From positions 1 to 64,000 of the forward strand of contig JAIXZA010000137.1 in the NCBI GenBank assembly GCA_027489965.1: a stretch of DNA of 64,000 nt, in the 5' to 3' direction. Under the pieces are notes generated by a model. That model had not been told where the DNA came from. It did no database searches and worked only from the letters and a program-made list of their open reading frames with translations. The position numbers were made by a program, and so were the translations under genes. The stretch is from Verrucomicrobiaceae bacterium. GTDB taxonomy: Bacteria > Verrucomicrobiota > Verrucomicrobiia > Verrucomicrobiales > Verrucomicrobiaceae. Below, piece after piece: positions 31,304-39,971 of the stretch. Every line of letters begins with the position of its first letter. Positions within the stretch are counted from its first letter, which is position 1.

Positions 31304-31338
31304 AAACCCCTCCGCAGTCCATGCGGAGGGGTTTTTTT
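31304..31338 (+). terminator. Intrinsic terminator
   Basis: AAACCCCTCCGCA/TGCGGAGGGGTTT stem, GTCCA loop and a run of seven T, 20 bp after the 30817 gene and 6 bp before the next ATG. Confidence 0.93.
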
Positions 31339-31343
31339 GTGCC

Positions 31344-32918
31344 ATGACACAACGCAAACAGTCCCTTCATCTCGACAACCTGCAAGAAGTTCTGAACGCC
31401 AGCAAAAGCAGTCTGCGGAAAGGAACTCAGCAATTCGAAACTCCGTTCAGTGTCGCCGAAGCACTTTCCACCCTGCTGACCAAGCGGCGATCTATGATCT
31501 TTGATCCGCAGTGCGGTCACGGCAACTTGATCCATGGATGCGTAAACGAAAGCACCCGGATAGTTTTGGGATCCGACATCGATCCGACATCGATGCTTCC
31601 TCGCAAGATCGAGAAGCGACACTGCATCGCAGATTTCACGTTGCTCTTTGAGATCCTGGCCGAGATTCAATTTCAGTGTGATCTGATCGTCGCAAATCCA
31701 CCATTCTCCCTGAATTGGGACATGGATCGATTTACTTCGATTCCGAGCGTTCTGCAAAGTTTGCCGGCCCAATCATTCGGTTCCATCAGTCGCAAAAAAC
31801 CAAAGATTGATTCCACGCTGGCGACCTATCTCGCCTGTCTCCACATGCTCACACCATGTGGCGAAGGGATGATGATCTGCAATCACGCTACGGCGAAGCG
31901 ATTGATCGCGCCTCACTTATCATCGTCACACATCTGGTATTGGCTGGTTCTGCCAAATTTCTTTCCCGGCACCGTCCAAGAAATGGAAATCGCCGTCCTA
32001 TATTTTGCGAAAGACCATCGTCCGCAACCGGGATCGGCCATTGAGCCGATTGCGCTCGCAAGCGCCCATCCCGAGGCAATCAGGCAGCATCTCAGCCCTC
32101 TGACTTCGCGCAAACTTTGCCGAGGCCACCGGATGGAAGTTCAAGGATACTCCGATTTGCGATTTCAACGTCAGGCCGACAGGTTTGAAGCTGCATCTCA
32201 AGAATTCACCCGACGCCACAACGCCGAGAAGAGCGCACACAAGGGATGGAATCTTTACCTTCGGGAAGGAAAGATCGTCGCCTACCTTACTCCCTTCCAG
32301 AGCCTCTCGGGAACGATCTCTGCCGAAAAAGTCGATGCCTTGCAGCAATGCCATGGCAAGACTCCGTTCGAAATGGCGGTCATGCGCGACACCCGCGAAA
32401 CGCTGCTTTCGACCGTTCACAGCGATATCTGGACAGTTCACCCCGAGCTGATCGCGGCCGTCGATCATGCGGTGGAAGCCTATCACCGTTCCCGTTGTCC
32501 ATTCATCCGGCTGTCGCCAGTGCAACGCCTCGGTTTCTTAGACGAACACGACTCTATCGAATGCCAGTCTGGTTTGATCGATGGGTTTGTGTCTGGCAAG
32601 AAATACGAGTTGAAAAGCCTCACCATCAACAACAAGAAAACCGAGTATCGCCCGAGACCAACAGACGAAGACCCGGATGCCGAGGAAGAAATCTTGGTCA
32701 GCGGAGATGAACTGCTCTTTCTGATCCGAGATGAAGAGGAATACCTCCACGCATTTTCGCAGCATGAGCTCGATCAAAAAGAGCACCCTTACTGCTTCTA
32801 CCACACTCTGGAAGAGCTCATCGACACATTTGTTGTGCCCGATGTTCCAGACGTTGCAGACCGAGACCCTGAACTTTACAATGAATTCCGCGGGCGCTTG
32901 CTCGCACTCCAAACATGA
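31344..32918 (+). CDS. DNA N6-adenine methyltransferase-like protein
   Basis: 524 residues. ETPFSVAEALSTL and MIFDPQCGHGNLI form the SAM-binding motif (about 30-60), and CDLIVANPPFSLNW carries the NPPF catalytic motif of amino-methyltransferases (about 112-125). The long C-terminal part (about 270-524) is not recognised and could bind DNA. In phages this type often lies beside a Snf2-type helicase, and one follows here after two genes. Modification of phage DNA against host restriction is the likely role. Confidence 0.8.
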   Translation: MTQRKQSLHLDNLQEVLNASKSSLRKGTQQFETPFSVAEALSTLLTKRRSMIFDPQCGHGNLIHGCVNESTRIVLGSDIDPTSMLPRKIEKRHCIADFTLLFEILAEIQFQCDLIVANPPFSLNWDMDRFTSIPSVLQSLPAQSFGSISRKKPKIDSTLATYLACLHMLTPCGEGMMICNHATAKRLIAPHLSSSHIWYWLVLPNFFPGTVQEMEIAVLYFAKDHRPQPGSAIEPIALASAHPEAIRQHLSPLTSRKLCRGHRMEVQGYSDLRFQRQADRFEAASQEFTRRHNAEKSAHKGWNLYLREGKIVAYLTPFQSLSGTISAEKVDALQQCHGKTPFEMAVMRDTRETLLSTVHSDIWTVHPELIAAVDHAVEAYHRSRCPFIRLSPVQRLGFLDEHDSIECQSGLIDGFVSGKKYELKSLTINNKKTEYRPRPTDEDPDAEEEILVSGDELLFLIRDEEEYLHAFSQHELDQKEHPYCFYHTLEELIDTFVVPDVPDVADRDPELYNEFRGRLLALQT

Positions 32919-33319
32919 ACTTTTCACCCTACATAAAACTTTATCGCAAAAACAACCTGTGGTGCTTCGATTACCCATCCATGGGCATCATCGAAGAACC
33001 TTTCGTTGAAGGCATTGACGACATCATTGATGCAGTCGCCGCCCGCAATCTCGGAGTGCGGAAAAACCATATTCCAAGCGAACTCATCCTCCGATGGTCA
33101 ACAGACGAAAACGACCCCGCTCCAAACAAGCTGCTTCATCTGCATTCAGAAGAGCGGTTCGGCCAACAGTGGAACCGCTACAAGCTCCACTCCATGAATA
33201 TCTCCGCACTGGAAGGAAACCTGTGCCCGATGCTTCTGGTCTTTTTCAAGAATGCCCCAGACGTGATCTACTTTGACATCTACCAAGTCACGCCCGAATT
33301 CTTGGCTCTCTGCGCATAG
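32915..33319 (+). CDS. DUF6717-like protein
   Basis: 134 residues. KNNLWCFDYPSMGIIEEPFVEGIDDIIDAV matches a conserved phage pattern (WxFDD..GL..EPFV.GID) that I associate with DUF6717. Function unknown. It overlaps the methylase stop by 4 bp and its 3' end overlaps the convergent minus-strand cargo-like gene by 31 bp. Confidence 0.75.
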   Translation: MNFSPYIKLYRKNNLWCFDYPSMGIIEEPFVEGIDDIIDAVAARNLGVRKNHIPSELILRWSTDENDPAPNKLLHLHSEERFGQQWNRYKLHSMNISALEGNLCPMLLVFFKNAPDVIYFDIYQVTPEFLALCA

Positions 33320-33950
33320 GCACAGCATCGTGAGTTAAAATCGCTCGCTGGATTGCTCGATCAAGCGGCGTCGAATACCGTGCCACTTTCTGATCAATTT
33401 TTTGAGTATCGATGTTGTAGCCCATGCGCTCGTAATGCCGGACCAAATCTTTTGTGGCAATCCCTCCTGGGCGTTTCGAAAACCCCGCCGCGCTGCCCCC
33501 AAAATTACGCGCTTCTGTTGTGCTGATAATCCCGCGACGGTCAAGATGCGGCAAAAATGTTTTGCTGATTAAAGCCGCTGATCGGCCCCGCTCAGATCCT
33601 TTAGATAGCGGACCAGTGGTTGGTGACCAAATTGCTTCGACATGATTTTTTTTCTTACCGATTCGCCGGTAAGTCAACTGTGCATGAGATTTCGTCATGT
33701 CCGATTGCGTGATTGCAGCAACGCGATCTCGACCTTTGTTTGGTCCGGATTTGAAGACTCCTTTCGGAAGATTCGCGTGTCGAGCAATCGTTACCGTTCG
33801 CTGCCTTTTTGGATGAAGCGGATCAAACTTCTGTCGTGTCACAATCAGCCCGTTCTTCAAGCGAATCGCTAACTCGACCAAATCTGGACCGTTGCCGCCG
33901 AAAGCCGCATCTACCTTTGCCGCAAACTCAACCAATCGACCTTTTCGCAT
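33288..33950 (-). CDS. Minus-strand gene with the structural tag motif
   Basis: 220 residues from MRKGRLVEFAAKVDAAFGG. The N-terminus matches the recurring tag of the capsid-region polyprotein family (RLIxLAEKVD). The rest is basic, with RQRTVTIARHANLPKGVFKSG and a C-terminal region with DLVRHYERMGYNID. It is encoded on the late strand in the middle of the early block, between the DUF6717 gene and the helicase, overlapping one and nearly abutting the other. I infer a late-expressed, capsid-packaged protein, possibly an injected effector. Function unknown. Confidence 0.7.
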   Translation of the reverse strand: MRKGRLVEFAAKVDAAFGGNGPDLVELAIRLKNGLIVTRQKFDPLHPKRQRTVTIARHANLPKGVFKSGPNKGRDRVAAITQSDMTKSHAQLTYRRIGKKKNHVEAIWSPTTGPLSKGSERGRSAALISKTFLPHLDRRGIISTTEARNFGGSAAGFSKRPGGIATKDLVRHYERMGYNIDTQKIDQKVARYSTPLDRAIQRAILTHDAVPMRREPRIRA

Positions 33951-33973
33951 CTCACTTTCACGATATCAAATCT

Positions 33974-35764
33974 ATGCCTACTCTACAATGGAAAAGCTTC
34001 CAGACCGAAGACCTCGCCCGTGCTGCAATGCACGATTCCGCCATCCTATCATGGGAACAAGGACTCGGGAAATCCCTTGCTGCAATCGCGTGGCCTCTGA
34101 TCAAAGGCGCTCGACGGATTCTGATCGTCGCCCCAGGTGGATTGCATGAGCAACTTCGTTCCACGTCGATCGCGTTCTTCGGCCAATGGCTGACTACGAT
34201 CGAGACGCAATCCGACTTCTACGCTTACAAGCTGCATCTCCCGCATCCCGAGGATCACCCGACGCGGTTCTTCCTGATCACATACCAAGCGCTAGGAATG
34301 AACGGCGCTGATGAATGGGAGGATGAAGTAGTGAATGGTGATCGGTTGGTGGATAAGTCGATCCGAAAGCGCCGGAAACAATGGCTCAGATCGCACGGTA
34401 TCGCCGAAGAAATCGAAATGCATTATGCCGTTGGCTCAGAGCGCGGCGGCATCACATGCGTCGTCACCCCGACAATCGCCCGGTTGATCCGGATCCACAA
34501 TTCTTTCGACTGCGTGGTGATCGATGAAGGTGTCCGACTGCAGGCGAACGATTCTTGCGTTGCCGAGGGCGTCCGGATGCTGGATCCAAAGTTTCGGATG
34601 GTCCTGACCGGCACGCCGATCAAGAATCGTCTGGAATCCGTGTTTTGGCTGTGCTGGTGGGCTTCTGGTGGGTTCAGCCAACCGACCGAACGCTGGCCGT
34701 ATCCTGGCACATCCGAGGCTCGCGAACAGTTCGCCAATCAGCATCTCATTCACGAAAAGTTCATCACTCGCGAGCAAGAAGACAAAGCTCTCGCGCGTAT
34801 GACAAACCGACGACCACGAAAGATCGAAAAACGCACGTCCAGAATCTCGAATGTGCATCGCCTGTGGAAGCTGTTTGCGCCGATCATAATCCGCCGCCGC
34901 AAGACAGACTGCGGGGAGGATATCGTTCCGAAAACGATGCGTCCGATCTACGTGCCGCCCGGGACCGAGCAACAACACGTCTATTCGTTTCATCTCGACT
35001 TCCCACCTGTGCAGTCGCAAGCAGGGGTGGAAATTAAACGCCGAACGCAAATTGGGATGCAGCTCAATATCCTGCGGCGAGTTGCGCTCTGCCCCCACGA
35101 CCCGGGCCTGAACGACATCATCACGGATGCTACAACAGGAACGCCTCAATGCAGCGAGTATGATCTCACGCCGAAGATGGCGGCCGTAATTTCGCTGGTG
35201 ATGGACCTAATCGACTCCGGAGAACAGGTTCTCGTTGGCTCGCCGTTCCGTGCATTCTCTTCGGCCCTGCATCGCCGTCTGGTCAAAGACTTGGGGGTGA
35301 AATCCCTACTTCTGGATGGAAGCACCGATCCCAAACGCCGTGGGTCTCTCGCCGAAGATTTCAAGCGGAAGAAGTATCCGGTCATGGTCGCCGGCCTCAA
35401 AGCCATGAGTGAAGGTTACAGTTTCTCCAACTGTTCAAACCTGATCTTGCCATCCTACTCATGGGCGATGGATGAAAACGAACAATTCATTCACCGTGTC
35501 TGGCGGCTGGATAGCCCGAAACCCGTGACAATCTATCCTGTGGCTGTCGAAAACACCATCGACGAACACATGCTCACGGTTTTCGGCGAAAAGAGCGATA
35601 GCGCCCAACTGGCGCTCGACGGAGCTCTTTTCGCCGATCACGTAGAGGAAATGAACCCTGCCAAATTGCTTCGCATGGCACAAAATTCATTCCGTCAAAA
35701 TTACGATACTGTGGATGAGGTTGATCTTATTCCGACCGTTGCTCGTCGGCTTTCAGTGGCTTAA
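33974..35764 (+). CDS. Snf2/DEAD-type helicase
   Basis: About 596 residues from MPTLQWKSFQTEDLARAA; the track start at 33809 overlaps the divergent gene. Motif I is WEQGLGKSLAA (about 26-36), motif II CVVIDEGVRL (DEGV in place of DEAH), motif III LTGTPIKNR, and the second RecA lobe has VLVGSPFRAFSSALHRRL, an LLLDGSTDPKRRG strand and IHRVWRLDSPKPV near the C-terminus. A dsDNA translocase or replication/recombination helicase. It forms an early-region pair with the upstream methylase. Confidence 0.88.
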   Translation: MPTLQWKSFQTEDLARAAMHDSAILSWEQGLGKSLAAIAWPLIKGARRILIVAPGGLHEQLRSTSIAFFGQWLTTIETQSDFYAYKLHLPHPEDHPTRFFLITYQALGMNGADEWEDEVVNGDRLVDKSIRKRRKQWLRSHGIAEEIEMHYAVGSERGGITCVVTPTIARLIRIHNSFDCVVIDEGVRLQANDSCVAEGVRMLDPKFRMVLTGTPIKNRLESVFWLCWWASGGFSQPTERWPYPGTSEAREQFANQHLIHEKFITREQEDKALARMTNRRPRKIEKRTSRISNVHRLWKLFAPIIIRRRKTDCGEDIVPKTMRPIYVPPGTEQQHVYSFHLDFPPVQSQAGVEIKRRTQIGMQLNILRRVALCPHDPGLNDIITDATTGTPQCSEYDLTPKMAAVISLVMDLIDSGEQVLVGSPFRAFSSALHRRLVKDLGVKSLLLDGSTDPKRRGSLAEDFKRKKYPVMVAGLKAMSEGYSFSNCSNLILPSYSWAMDENEQFIHRVWRLDSPKPVTIYPVAVENTIDEHMLTVFGEKSDSAQLALDGALFADHVEEMNPAKLLRMAQNSFRQNYDTVDEVDLIPTVARRLSVA

Positions 35765-36011
35765 TTGGGCACGGACCTTTCCGTCCTCCCAATACCCACT
35801 CCATAACAATCACTACGACCTGCGACATGGATCGGTCCTCACGATCCGCGACTTTAATCACATCTTCCTTCATCTCTTTCGAGAGAGAGATCGTAAGTTG
35901 GTCTTGGCTATCGTCTCTGACCGGTGGCCGTGCTCGCGGCGAGCGTCGTTTGCGCTTCGGGCGAGGATACTTTTTAGGGCCATCCTCGCTTCCAGGTTCT
36001 TTCGTTTTCAT
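35727..36011 (-). CDS. Ribbon-helix-helix regulator (leftward of a divergent pair)
   Basis: About 94 residues from MKTKEPGSEDGPKKYP; the track's GTG start adds four residues. A basic N-terminal tail (KRKRRSPRARPP) precedes a ribbon-helix-helix domain, DQLTISLSKEMKEDVIKVADREDRSMSQVVVIVMEW (about 42-77). It is paralogous to the divergent gene at 36201. Its ATG is just downstream of an 8-bp inverted repeat, suggesting autoregulation. The 3' end overlaps the helicase end by 38 bp. Confidence 0.75.
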   Translation of the reverse strand: MKTKEPGSEDGPKKYPRPKRKRRSPRARPPVRDDSQDQLTISLSKEMKEDVIKVADREDRSMSQVVVIVMEWVLGGRKGPCPIKPLKADEQRSE

Positions 36012-36016
36012 TATTT

Positions 36017-36040
36017 GTTGCACATGTAAGGTTGTGCAAC
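36017..36040. promoter_or_regulatory. Inverted repeat at the RHH gene start
   Basis: GTTGCACA (36017-36024) and TGTGCAAC (36033-36040), 8-bp arms with an 8-nt spacer, directly upstream of the leftward RHH gene. Plausible operator. Confidence 0.6.
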
Positions 36041-36133
36041 CAGATTCCTTACACGCAATTACAAAATAGTCAATATCAATAAAAAATCACTCGCTTTTGT
36101 TGATTCTGATTGACTCTTACTCGTCTGTCGGTA

Positions 36134-36151
36134 TGTGTCGTTGTGTGTAAG
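36134..36151 (-). promoter_or_regulatory. C/A-rich leader motif in divergent RHH region
   Basis: Sense (minus) strand TTACACACAACGACACAT, about 120 bp before the leftward RHH gene. Orientation fits that gene. Confidence 0.45.
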
Positions 36152-36200
36152 GTCTCGCTTTACCTGATCAAGTTTTCAGGTTTAACCTCGATCCACGATT

Positions 36201-36383
36201 ATGATTACCGAAGCCGCGCCAACTGATGCAGATCCAGAAAATCAAGATGCCGAAACTGATTCGCTTACCGTTTCCCTACCTGCGGAAATGAAGGCCCGAA
36301 TCAAGGAGGCGGCAAAAGCGGACGACCGATCCATGGGATCATTCGTCCGTAAAGTTCTGGCAGAAGCCATCTATGGCACCTGA
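36201..36383 (+). CDS. Ribbon-helix-helix regulator (rightward of a divergent pair)
   Basis: 60 residues: acidic N-terminus (TDADPENQDAETD) then SLTVSLPAEMKARIKEAAKADDRSMGSFVRKVL, a typical RHH DNA-binding domain (beta ribbon plus two helices). The shared DRSM turn shows relation to the leftward protein at 35727. The two could form an antagonistic switch or a heterodimer. It precedes the recombination/replication operon. Confidence 0.8.
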   Translation: MITEAAPTDADPENQDAETDSLTVSLPAEMKARIKEAAKADDRSMGSFVRKVLAEAIYGT

Positions 36384-36384
36384 A

Positions 36385-36420
36385 TTGAAAAGGCCCGGTC
36401 GTTTTTAAGCAACCGGGCCA
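36385..36420 (-). terminator. Hairpin with minus-strand T-run
   Basis: GGCCCGGT/ACCGGGCC with a 12-nt loop. A TTTT run follows only on the minus strand, so it may stop antisense transcription or act simply as a structured end of the RHH mRNA. Confidence 0.5.
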
Positions 36421-36465
36421 GTTCAAGCTGAACAGAAGTAACGTCACATCACCTCTAAATTCTGT

Positions 36466-37521
36466 ATGGAAAGTAACCAAAACCAAGCCGCAACGCAACC
36501 CAAAAGTCTCACGCTTCTGTCGATTTCCGACGAAGCGGTGACTCCCCTCGATCAGCTCGGAGATATCTCTGCCGAGTATCGCATCGCCACACAGCAGGCC
36601 GCCAACGAGTTCCGACTCATGGCGATCACGGCAAAGGCAGTCGCCCTAATGCGCAAAGCCCTCACCGATGATCTTGTTGTGAAATTCAAAGCCTTGGAAA
36701 ACTCTCGGCTCGGATTCAAGACCGACAAGCCCGCCGGCGGATATGACATCGAAACGATTCGAGAATGTGTCATTGAAGCCGTGCTCCGTGGAGTCAAGAT
36801 CGTCGGAAACGAGTTCAACATCATTGCCAGCAACCTCTACGTCACCAAAGAGGGATTTGAGGGCAAGACCGACCGAGACGATCGCTTCAACAAAGTCCGG
36901 ATCCTTCCTGGCATTCCGGTCTGGGAAGAGAAAAACGGACGAGCCATCGTGCCCTACACGGCGACGTGGGAGTTCTGCGGGCGTCCGATGTCGCTCGAAG
37001 GTGATGTTTCTGTTCGGCTCCAAAAAGGCAGCACAGACGATCAGATCCTCGGGAAGGCCACACGCAAAATCTACGCCCGCATGTGGCAAATCGCAGCCGG
37101 TGAGAAGATCCCAGAAAGCGACCTCGAAGATGTCAGCAATCTGGCGGATGCGAAACCCGCACAGGTTCAATCCGTGAAGGACGCTCCGAGACAACACCGG
37201 CCCCAACTCCCGGACCAAACTCCGAAGAAAAACGAAGCCCCAACGCAACCCGAAAAGCCGGTAGATTGCAAAAGTCAAGATTCAAAAGGCGAAAATCTGA
37301 CTCTGGAATCGCCGACCACGGAGCAACTCAACAGCGAGCGTCTCAATCTTGTTCGGAAGATTCAACAAACCCGCGCGGATTGCGGCTTCATTGAAGCCTC
37401 GTTCTTAGCGCAACTCAAAAAACTCGGCATCGCAGATGTCCGTGACACCGAAGACCTCAGTCTCGCGGAGTGCAATCAAGTCGTCGATCGCTGGCGTGAG
37501 ATCAACGCAGCTCTTTCCTGA
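36466..37521 (+). CDS. RecT-like annealing protein candidate
   Basis: 351 residues. The core IRECVIEAVLRGVKIVGNEFNIIASNLYVTKEGFE and IVPYTATWEFCGRPMSLEGDVSV is a pattern I associate with phage RecT-like or single-strand annealing proteins: a beta fold with a conserved GNxFNIIA. The C-terminal half is a Pro/Lys/Glu-rich linker followed by a small helical domain (NLVRKIQQTRADCGFIEASFLAQLKKLG). A RecE-like nuclease lies two genes on, supporting a recombination pair. Moderate confidence. Confidence 0.6.
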   Translation: MESNQNQAATQPKSLTLLSISDEAVTPLDQLGDISAEYRIATQQAANEFRLMAITAKAVALMRKALTDDLVVKFKALENSRLGFKTDKPAGGYDIETIRECVIEAVLRGVKIVGNEFNIIASNLYVTKEGFEGKTDRDDRFNKVRILPGIPVWEEKNGRAIVPYTATWEFCGRPMSLEGDVSVRLQKGSTDDQILGKATRKIYARMWQIAAGEKIPESDLEDVSNLADAKPAQVQSVKDAPRQHRPQLPDQTPKKNEAPTQPEKPVDCKSQDSKGENLTLESPTTEQLNSERLNLVRKIQQTRADCGFIEASFLAQLKKLGIADVRDTEDLSLAECNQVVDRWREINAALS

Positions 37522-37528
37522 ATCAAAA

Positions 37529-37547
37529 CCCCTACACACCCCGACAC
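37529..37547 (+). promoter_or_regulatory. C/A-rich leader motif abutting a start codon
   Basis: CCCCTACACACCCCGACAC immediately followed by ATG. The closest spacing of any copy; it leaves no room for a Shine-Dalgarno sequence. Confidence 0.6.
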
Positions 37548-38624
37548 ATGCAAACCACTGAGGAAAACAAGATGCTTGCCACCATCGCCCCGCCAGATGT
37601 GGCCGAGATCCACCTGATTGTCGAAGACGACAACCTTGCTCTCGCGGACTCGACCAAACTCAACCTTCGGGACGAGTTCATCGGGTTCTACGCCTCTGGC
37701 AAGGAACTGATGGAAAAAGCTGCTGAGATTACCGTGACATCCGTCACAGACATCAAGGCCATGAAGTCAGCCCGAGCCCTGCGGTTGGAGATCCGCAAGA
37801 TCCGCGTTGAAGCCGACAAGAAGCGCAAGGAACTGAAAGACGAATCTATCCGGAAAGGCAAAGCGATCGATGCCGTCGCCAAATGCGTGATCAATGCCTG
37901 TGAACGAGCAGAAAACCATCTGGCAGAACAGGAGGAGTACGCGGCTCGGATCGAAGCCCAAGAGCGCGCAGAGCGCAAAGCAAAGCGTGAGGAACTGCTC
38001 AAGCCGTTCGGAGTTTCCGTCCATCTCTTCAACCTCGAAGAGATGGCGGAAGAAGACTTCCAAGGACTCTACGAAGAGTCGAAGTCCACGCACGAAATCC
38101 GGCTGGAAAACCAGCGTCGTCAAAAGGAGTTGGCGGCACAGAAGGAAGAGACTCGGAAAGCCAGATCCGAAAGCATCCGTAAGCTCGGAAAGGATCCACG
38201 ATCCTACATGCTCGGTGACATTTCGGAGGAACAGTTCCAATCACTCGTGGCTGAGATCCAAGAGTCGGCCCGGCTGCAAGCCGAGCTCGACCAAGCCCGG
38301 CGAGACAAGGAAAAGGCGGAAGCGGATCTGAAACAGGCCGAGCAAGCGCGCACTGTGGTGCATGTTCAACCAGAGCCTACGAGCCCACCAGAACCAACCC
38401 CAACGGCTCAGTCCACGGTGTTCGCAGAGAGCAAAGACGTTTCGGTTCCGAGGGATTCGATGGACGCCAAGCGGCTTCAAGAGTTCGCTGGCCGCATCGC
38501 GTTCTTGCCCATCGCATCGCCAGTCAACGACGCCAACAAAGCCGTATTCGAGAAAGTAGATACGGCCCGTCGCGACTTAGTGAACTGGATCATCAAGCAA
38601 TCCGAAAGATGCGCGATTTCCTGA
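37548..38624 (+). CDS. Coiled-coil recombination-cluster protein
   Basis: 358 residues, DUF1351-like in pattern: N-terminal alpha/beta region, then long charged coiled coil (KKRKELKDESIRKGKAIDAVAK and ARIEAQERAERKAKREELL), a short region with VHLFNLEEMAEEDFQGLYE, more coiled coil, a Pro-rich linker and a C-terminal helical domain. Such proteins commonly sit between RecT-like and exonuclease genes in phages; role unproven, perhaps a structural partner at DNA ends. Confidence 0.65.
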   Translation: MQTTEENKMLATIAPPDVAEIHLIVEDDNLALADSTKLNLRDEFIGFYASGKELMEKAAEITVTSVTDIKAMKSARALRLEIRKIRVEADKKRKELKDESIRKGKAIDAVAKCVINACERAENHLAEQEEYAARIEAQERAERKAKREELLKPFGVSVHLFNLEEMAEEDFQGLYEESKSTHEIRLENQRRQKELAAQKEETRKARSESIRKLGKDPRSYMLGDISEEQFQSLVAEIQESARLQAELDQARRDKEKAEADLKQAEQARTVVHVQPEPTSPPEPTPTAQSTVFAESKDVSVPRDSMDAKRLQEFAGRIAFLPIASPVNDANKAVFEKVDTARRDLVNWIIKQSERCAIS

Positions 38625-38692
38625 TCTCCTTCGGCATCAGTCTTTGGATCATCGCCATGCTCTCTATCATCGTTCGCGTCCTATGCTCGTAG
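38609..38692 (+). CDS. Tiny membrane peptide (27 aa)
   Basis: MRDFLISFGISLWIIAMLSI..., almost entirely one hydrophobic helix. It begins inside the end of the coiled-coil gene and its TAG overlaps the next gene's start region. Too short for the ORF track. The start/stop tiling (overlap at both ends) suggests a real gene; function unknown. Confidence 0.5.
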   Translation: MRDFLISFGISLWIIAMLSIIVRVLCS

Positions 38693-39594
38693 AAAGCCCG
38701 ACCCATCCAGATATCGGACTGCATCACAACATCGTTGGCGCAGATTACCGGGATCTCCCGTTCCTGAATCAGTCCACACTCAAAAAGTGGATTGAGCTCG
38801 GGATCGAAACCCGGTGTCCCGCCAAGTTTCGCGACTGGTACGCCCAGGAGCGAACCAAAGTCACGGACTCGATGAAGCTCGGTTCGCTTGTGGACACAAT
38901 CCTGTTGGAGCCCATGAGCTTCGACACTCTGTTTTGTGTCGTTCCAAAGGATGCGCCATCTCGGCCGAGTTCCCGTTCATGGAACGCCAAGAACCCAAGC
39001 GATGCCACGGCCAAGGCAATCGAGTATTGGACGGAATTCGAAAAGTCGATCAGTCGTCGGATGGTCGTCGGCCACGAGATGCTGGAAACCGCCAAAAGCA
39101 TCGTCTCGGTCTTGATGAAAGAGTCCGATCTCATGTCGATCTTCCGCTACTGCAAAAAGGCTGTCGGGATCGCCGAGTTACAGGGGCACCTGTGCAAGTG
39201 CGAGATGGACCTTTATTCGGACAAGACCGACTGGCTGTTCGACCTCAAAGTGTCCTGCGATGCCTCGAACACGGAGTTTGGGTTCGGAAGCACGCTCGCG
39301 AAGTTCGGTTACGACATCCAAACCGCTTTCTACCTCGACATCCTCAAAGCCCTCGGTCGCCACCGTAACGGCATGGGATTCATCGTCGTTGAGTCCGAAC
39401 CTCCGCACTACGTCAACGTCATCACCTTGCCCGACGACGACGAGCGGGTTGAAGCCGCTCGCGTGAAATACCGAAAGGCCATTCACACACTCCAATGGCA
39501 CCGAGCGCAAGATTACTGGCCGTCCTACACTCAGTGGGAGGAAGCCATCACCCCGCGTTGGCACATGAAACAAGCGGGGGTCCAAAACTCCTGA
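38683..39594 (+). CDS. RecE-like exonuclease (PD-(D/E)XK)
   Basis: About 303 residues from MLVESPTHPDIGLHHNIV. The N-terminal LNQSTLKKWIE and MKLGSLVDTILLEP are typical of RecE/exonuclease VIII-type nucleases. The active-site region reads CEMDLYSDKTDWLFDLKVSCDAS (acidic residues and DLK, about 170-195), followed by FGYDIQTAFYLDIL, the conserved helix. It would resect double-strand ends for the RecT-like protein. Confidence 0.8.
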   Translation: MLVESPTHPDIGLHHNIVGADYRDLPFLNQSTLKKWIELGIETRCPAKFRDWYAQERTKVTDSMKLGSLVDTILLEPMSFDTLFCVVPKDAPSRPSSRSWNAKNPSDATAKAIEYWTEFEKSISRRMVVGHEMLETAKSIVSVLMKESDLMSIFRYCKKAVGIAELQGHLCKCEMDLYSDKTDWLFDLKVSCDASNTEFGFGSTLAKFGYDIQTAFYLDILKALGRHRNGMGFIVVESEPPHYVNVITLPDDDERVEAARVKYRKAIHTLQWHRAQDYWPSYTQWEEAITPRWHMKQAGVQNS

Positions 39595-39616
39595 ATCTCA
39601 CCCACAACACCCAAAA

Positions 39617-39922
39617 ATGAACACCCAACAAATCCCCGTTCGAGAATTCTCGATCGTCCACCACGCATCACCGGAGCCTGGCAACGCCATCTCTGGAAAG
39701 TTCACCTGTTCTGTCTTACGGGACGGCGAAACCACCATCAGTTATCAGGATCTCGACGGCGGAAATCCGGCATCGATTACGCTGCCGGCCGCAGTGAGTT
39801 CCGAGATGCTGGCCTTCGCTGTGGTCAACACCATCCGGCCCAAGATGGAGGATGCAGAAGCGAATCGGCAATCCGCCCTCGAAACCCTCAAGAATCTGAT
39901 CCAAAAGCCTCGCCAAGACTGA
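39617..39922 (+). CDS. Unknown protein in recombination cluster
   Basis: 101 residues (MNTQQIPVREFSIVHHASPE...): beta-rich N-terminus and a C-terminal helix (IRPKMEDAEANRQSALETLKNLI). CAACACCCAAAA precedes the ATG, a weak variant of the leader motif. No family recognised. Confidence 0.6.
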   Translation: MNTQQIPVREFSIVHHASPEPGNAISGKFTCSVLRDGETTISYQDLDGGNPASITLPAAVSSEMLAFAVVNTIRPKMEDAEANRQSALETLKNLIQKPRQD

Positions 39923-39930
39923 TTCAATAA

Positions 39931-39957
39931 CCCCCACTCCGACACAATCCTACACAT
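39931..39957 (+). promoter_or_regulatory. C/A-rich leader motif, permuted variant
   Basis: CACTCCGACACAATCCTACACATC, the two halves in reverse order relative to most copies, 15 bp before the ATG at 39972. Confidence 0.45.
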
Positions 39958-39971
39958 CAACGAAATCCGAT

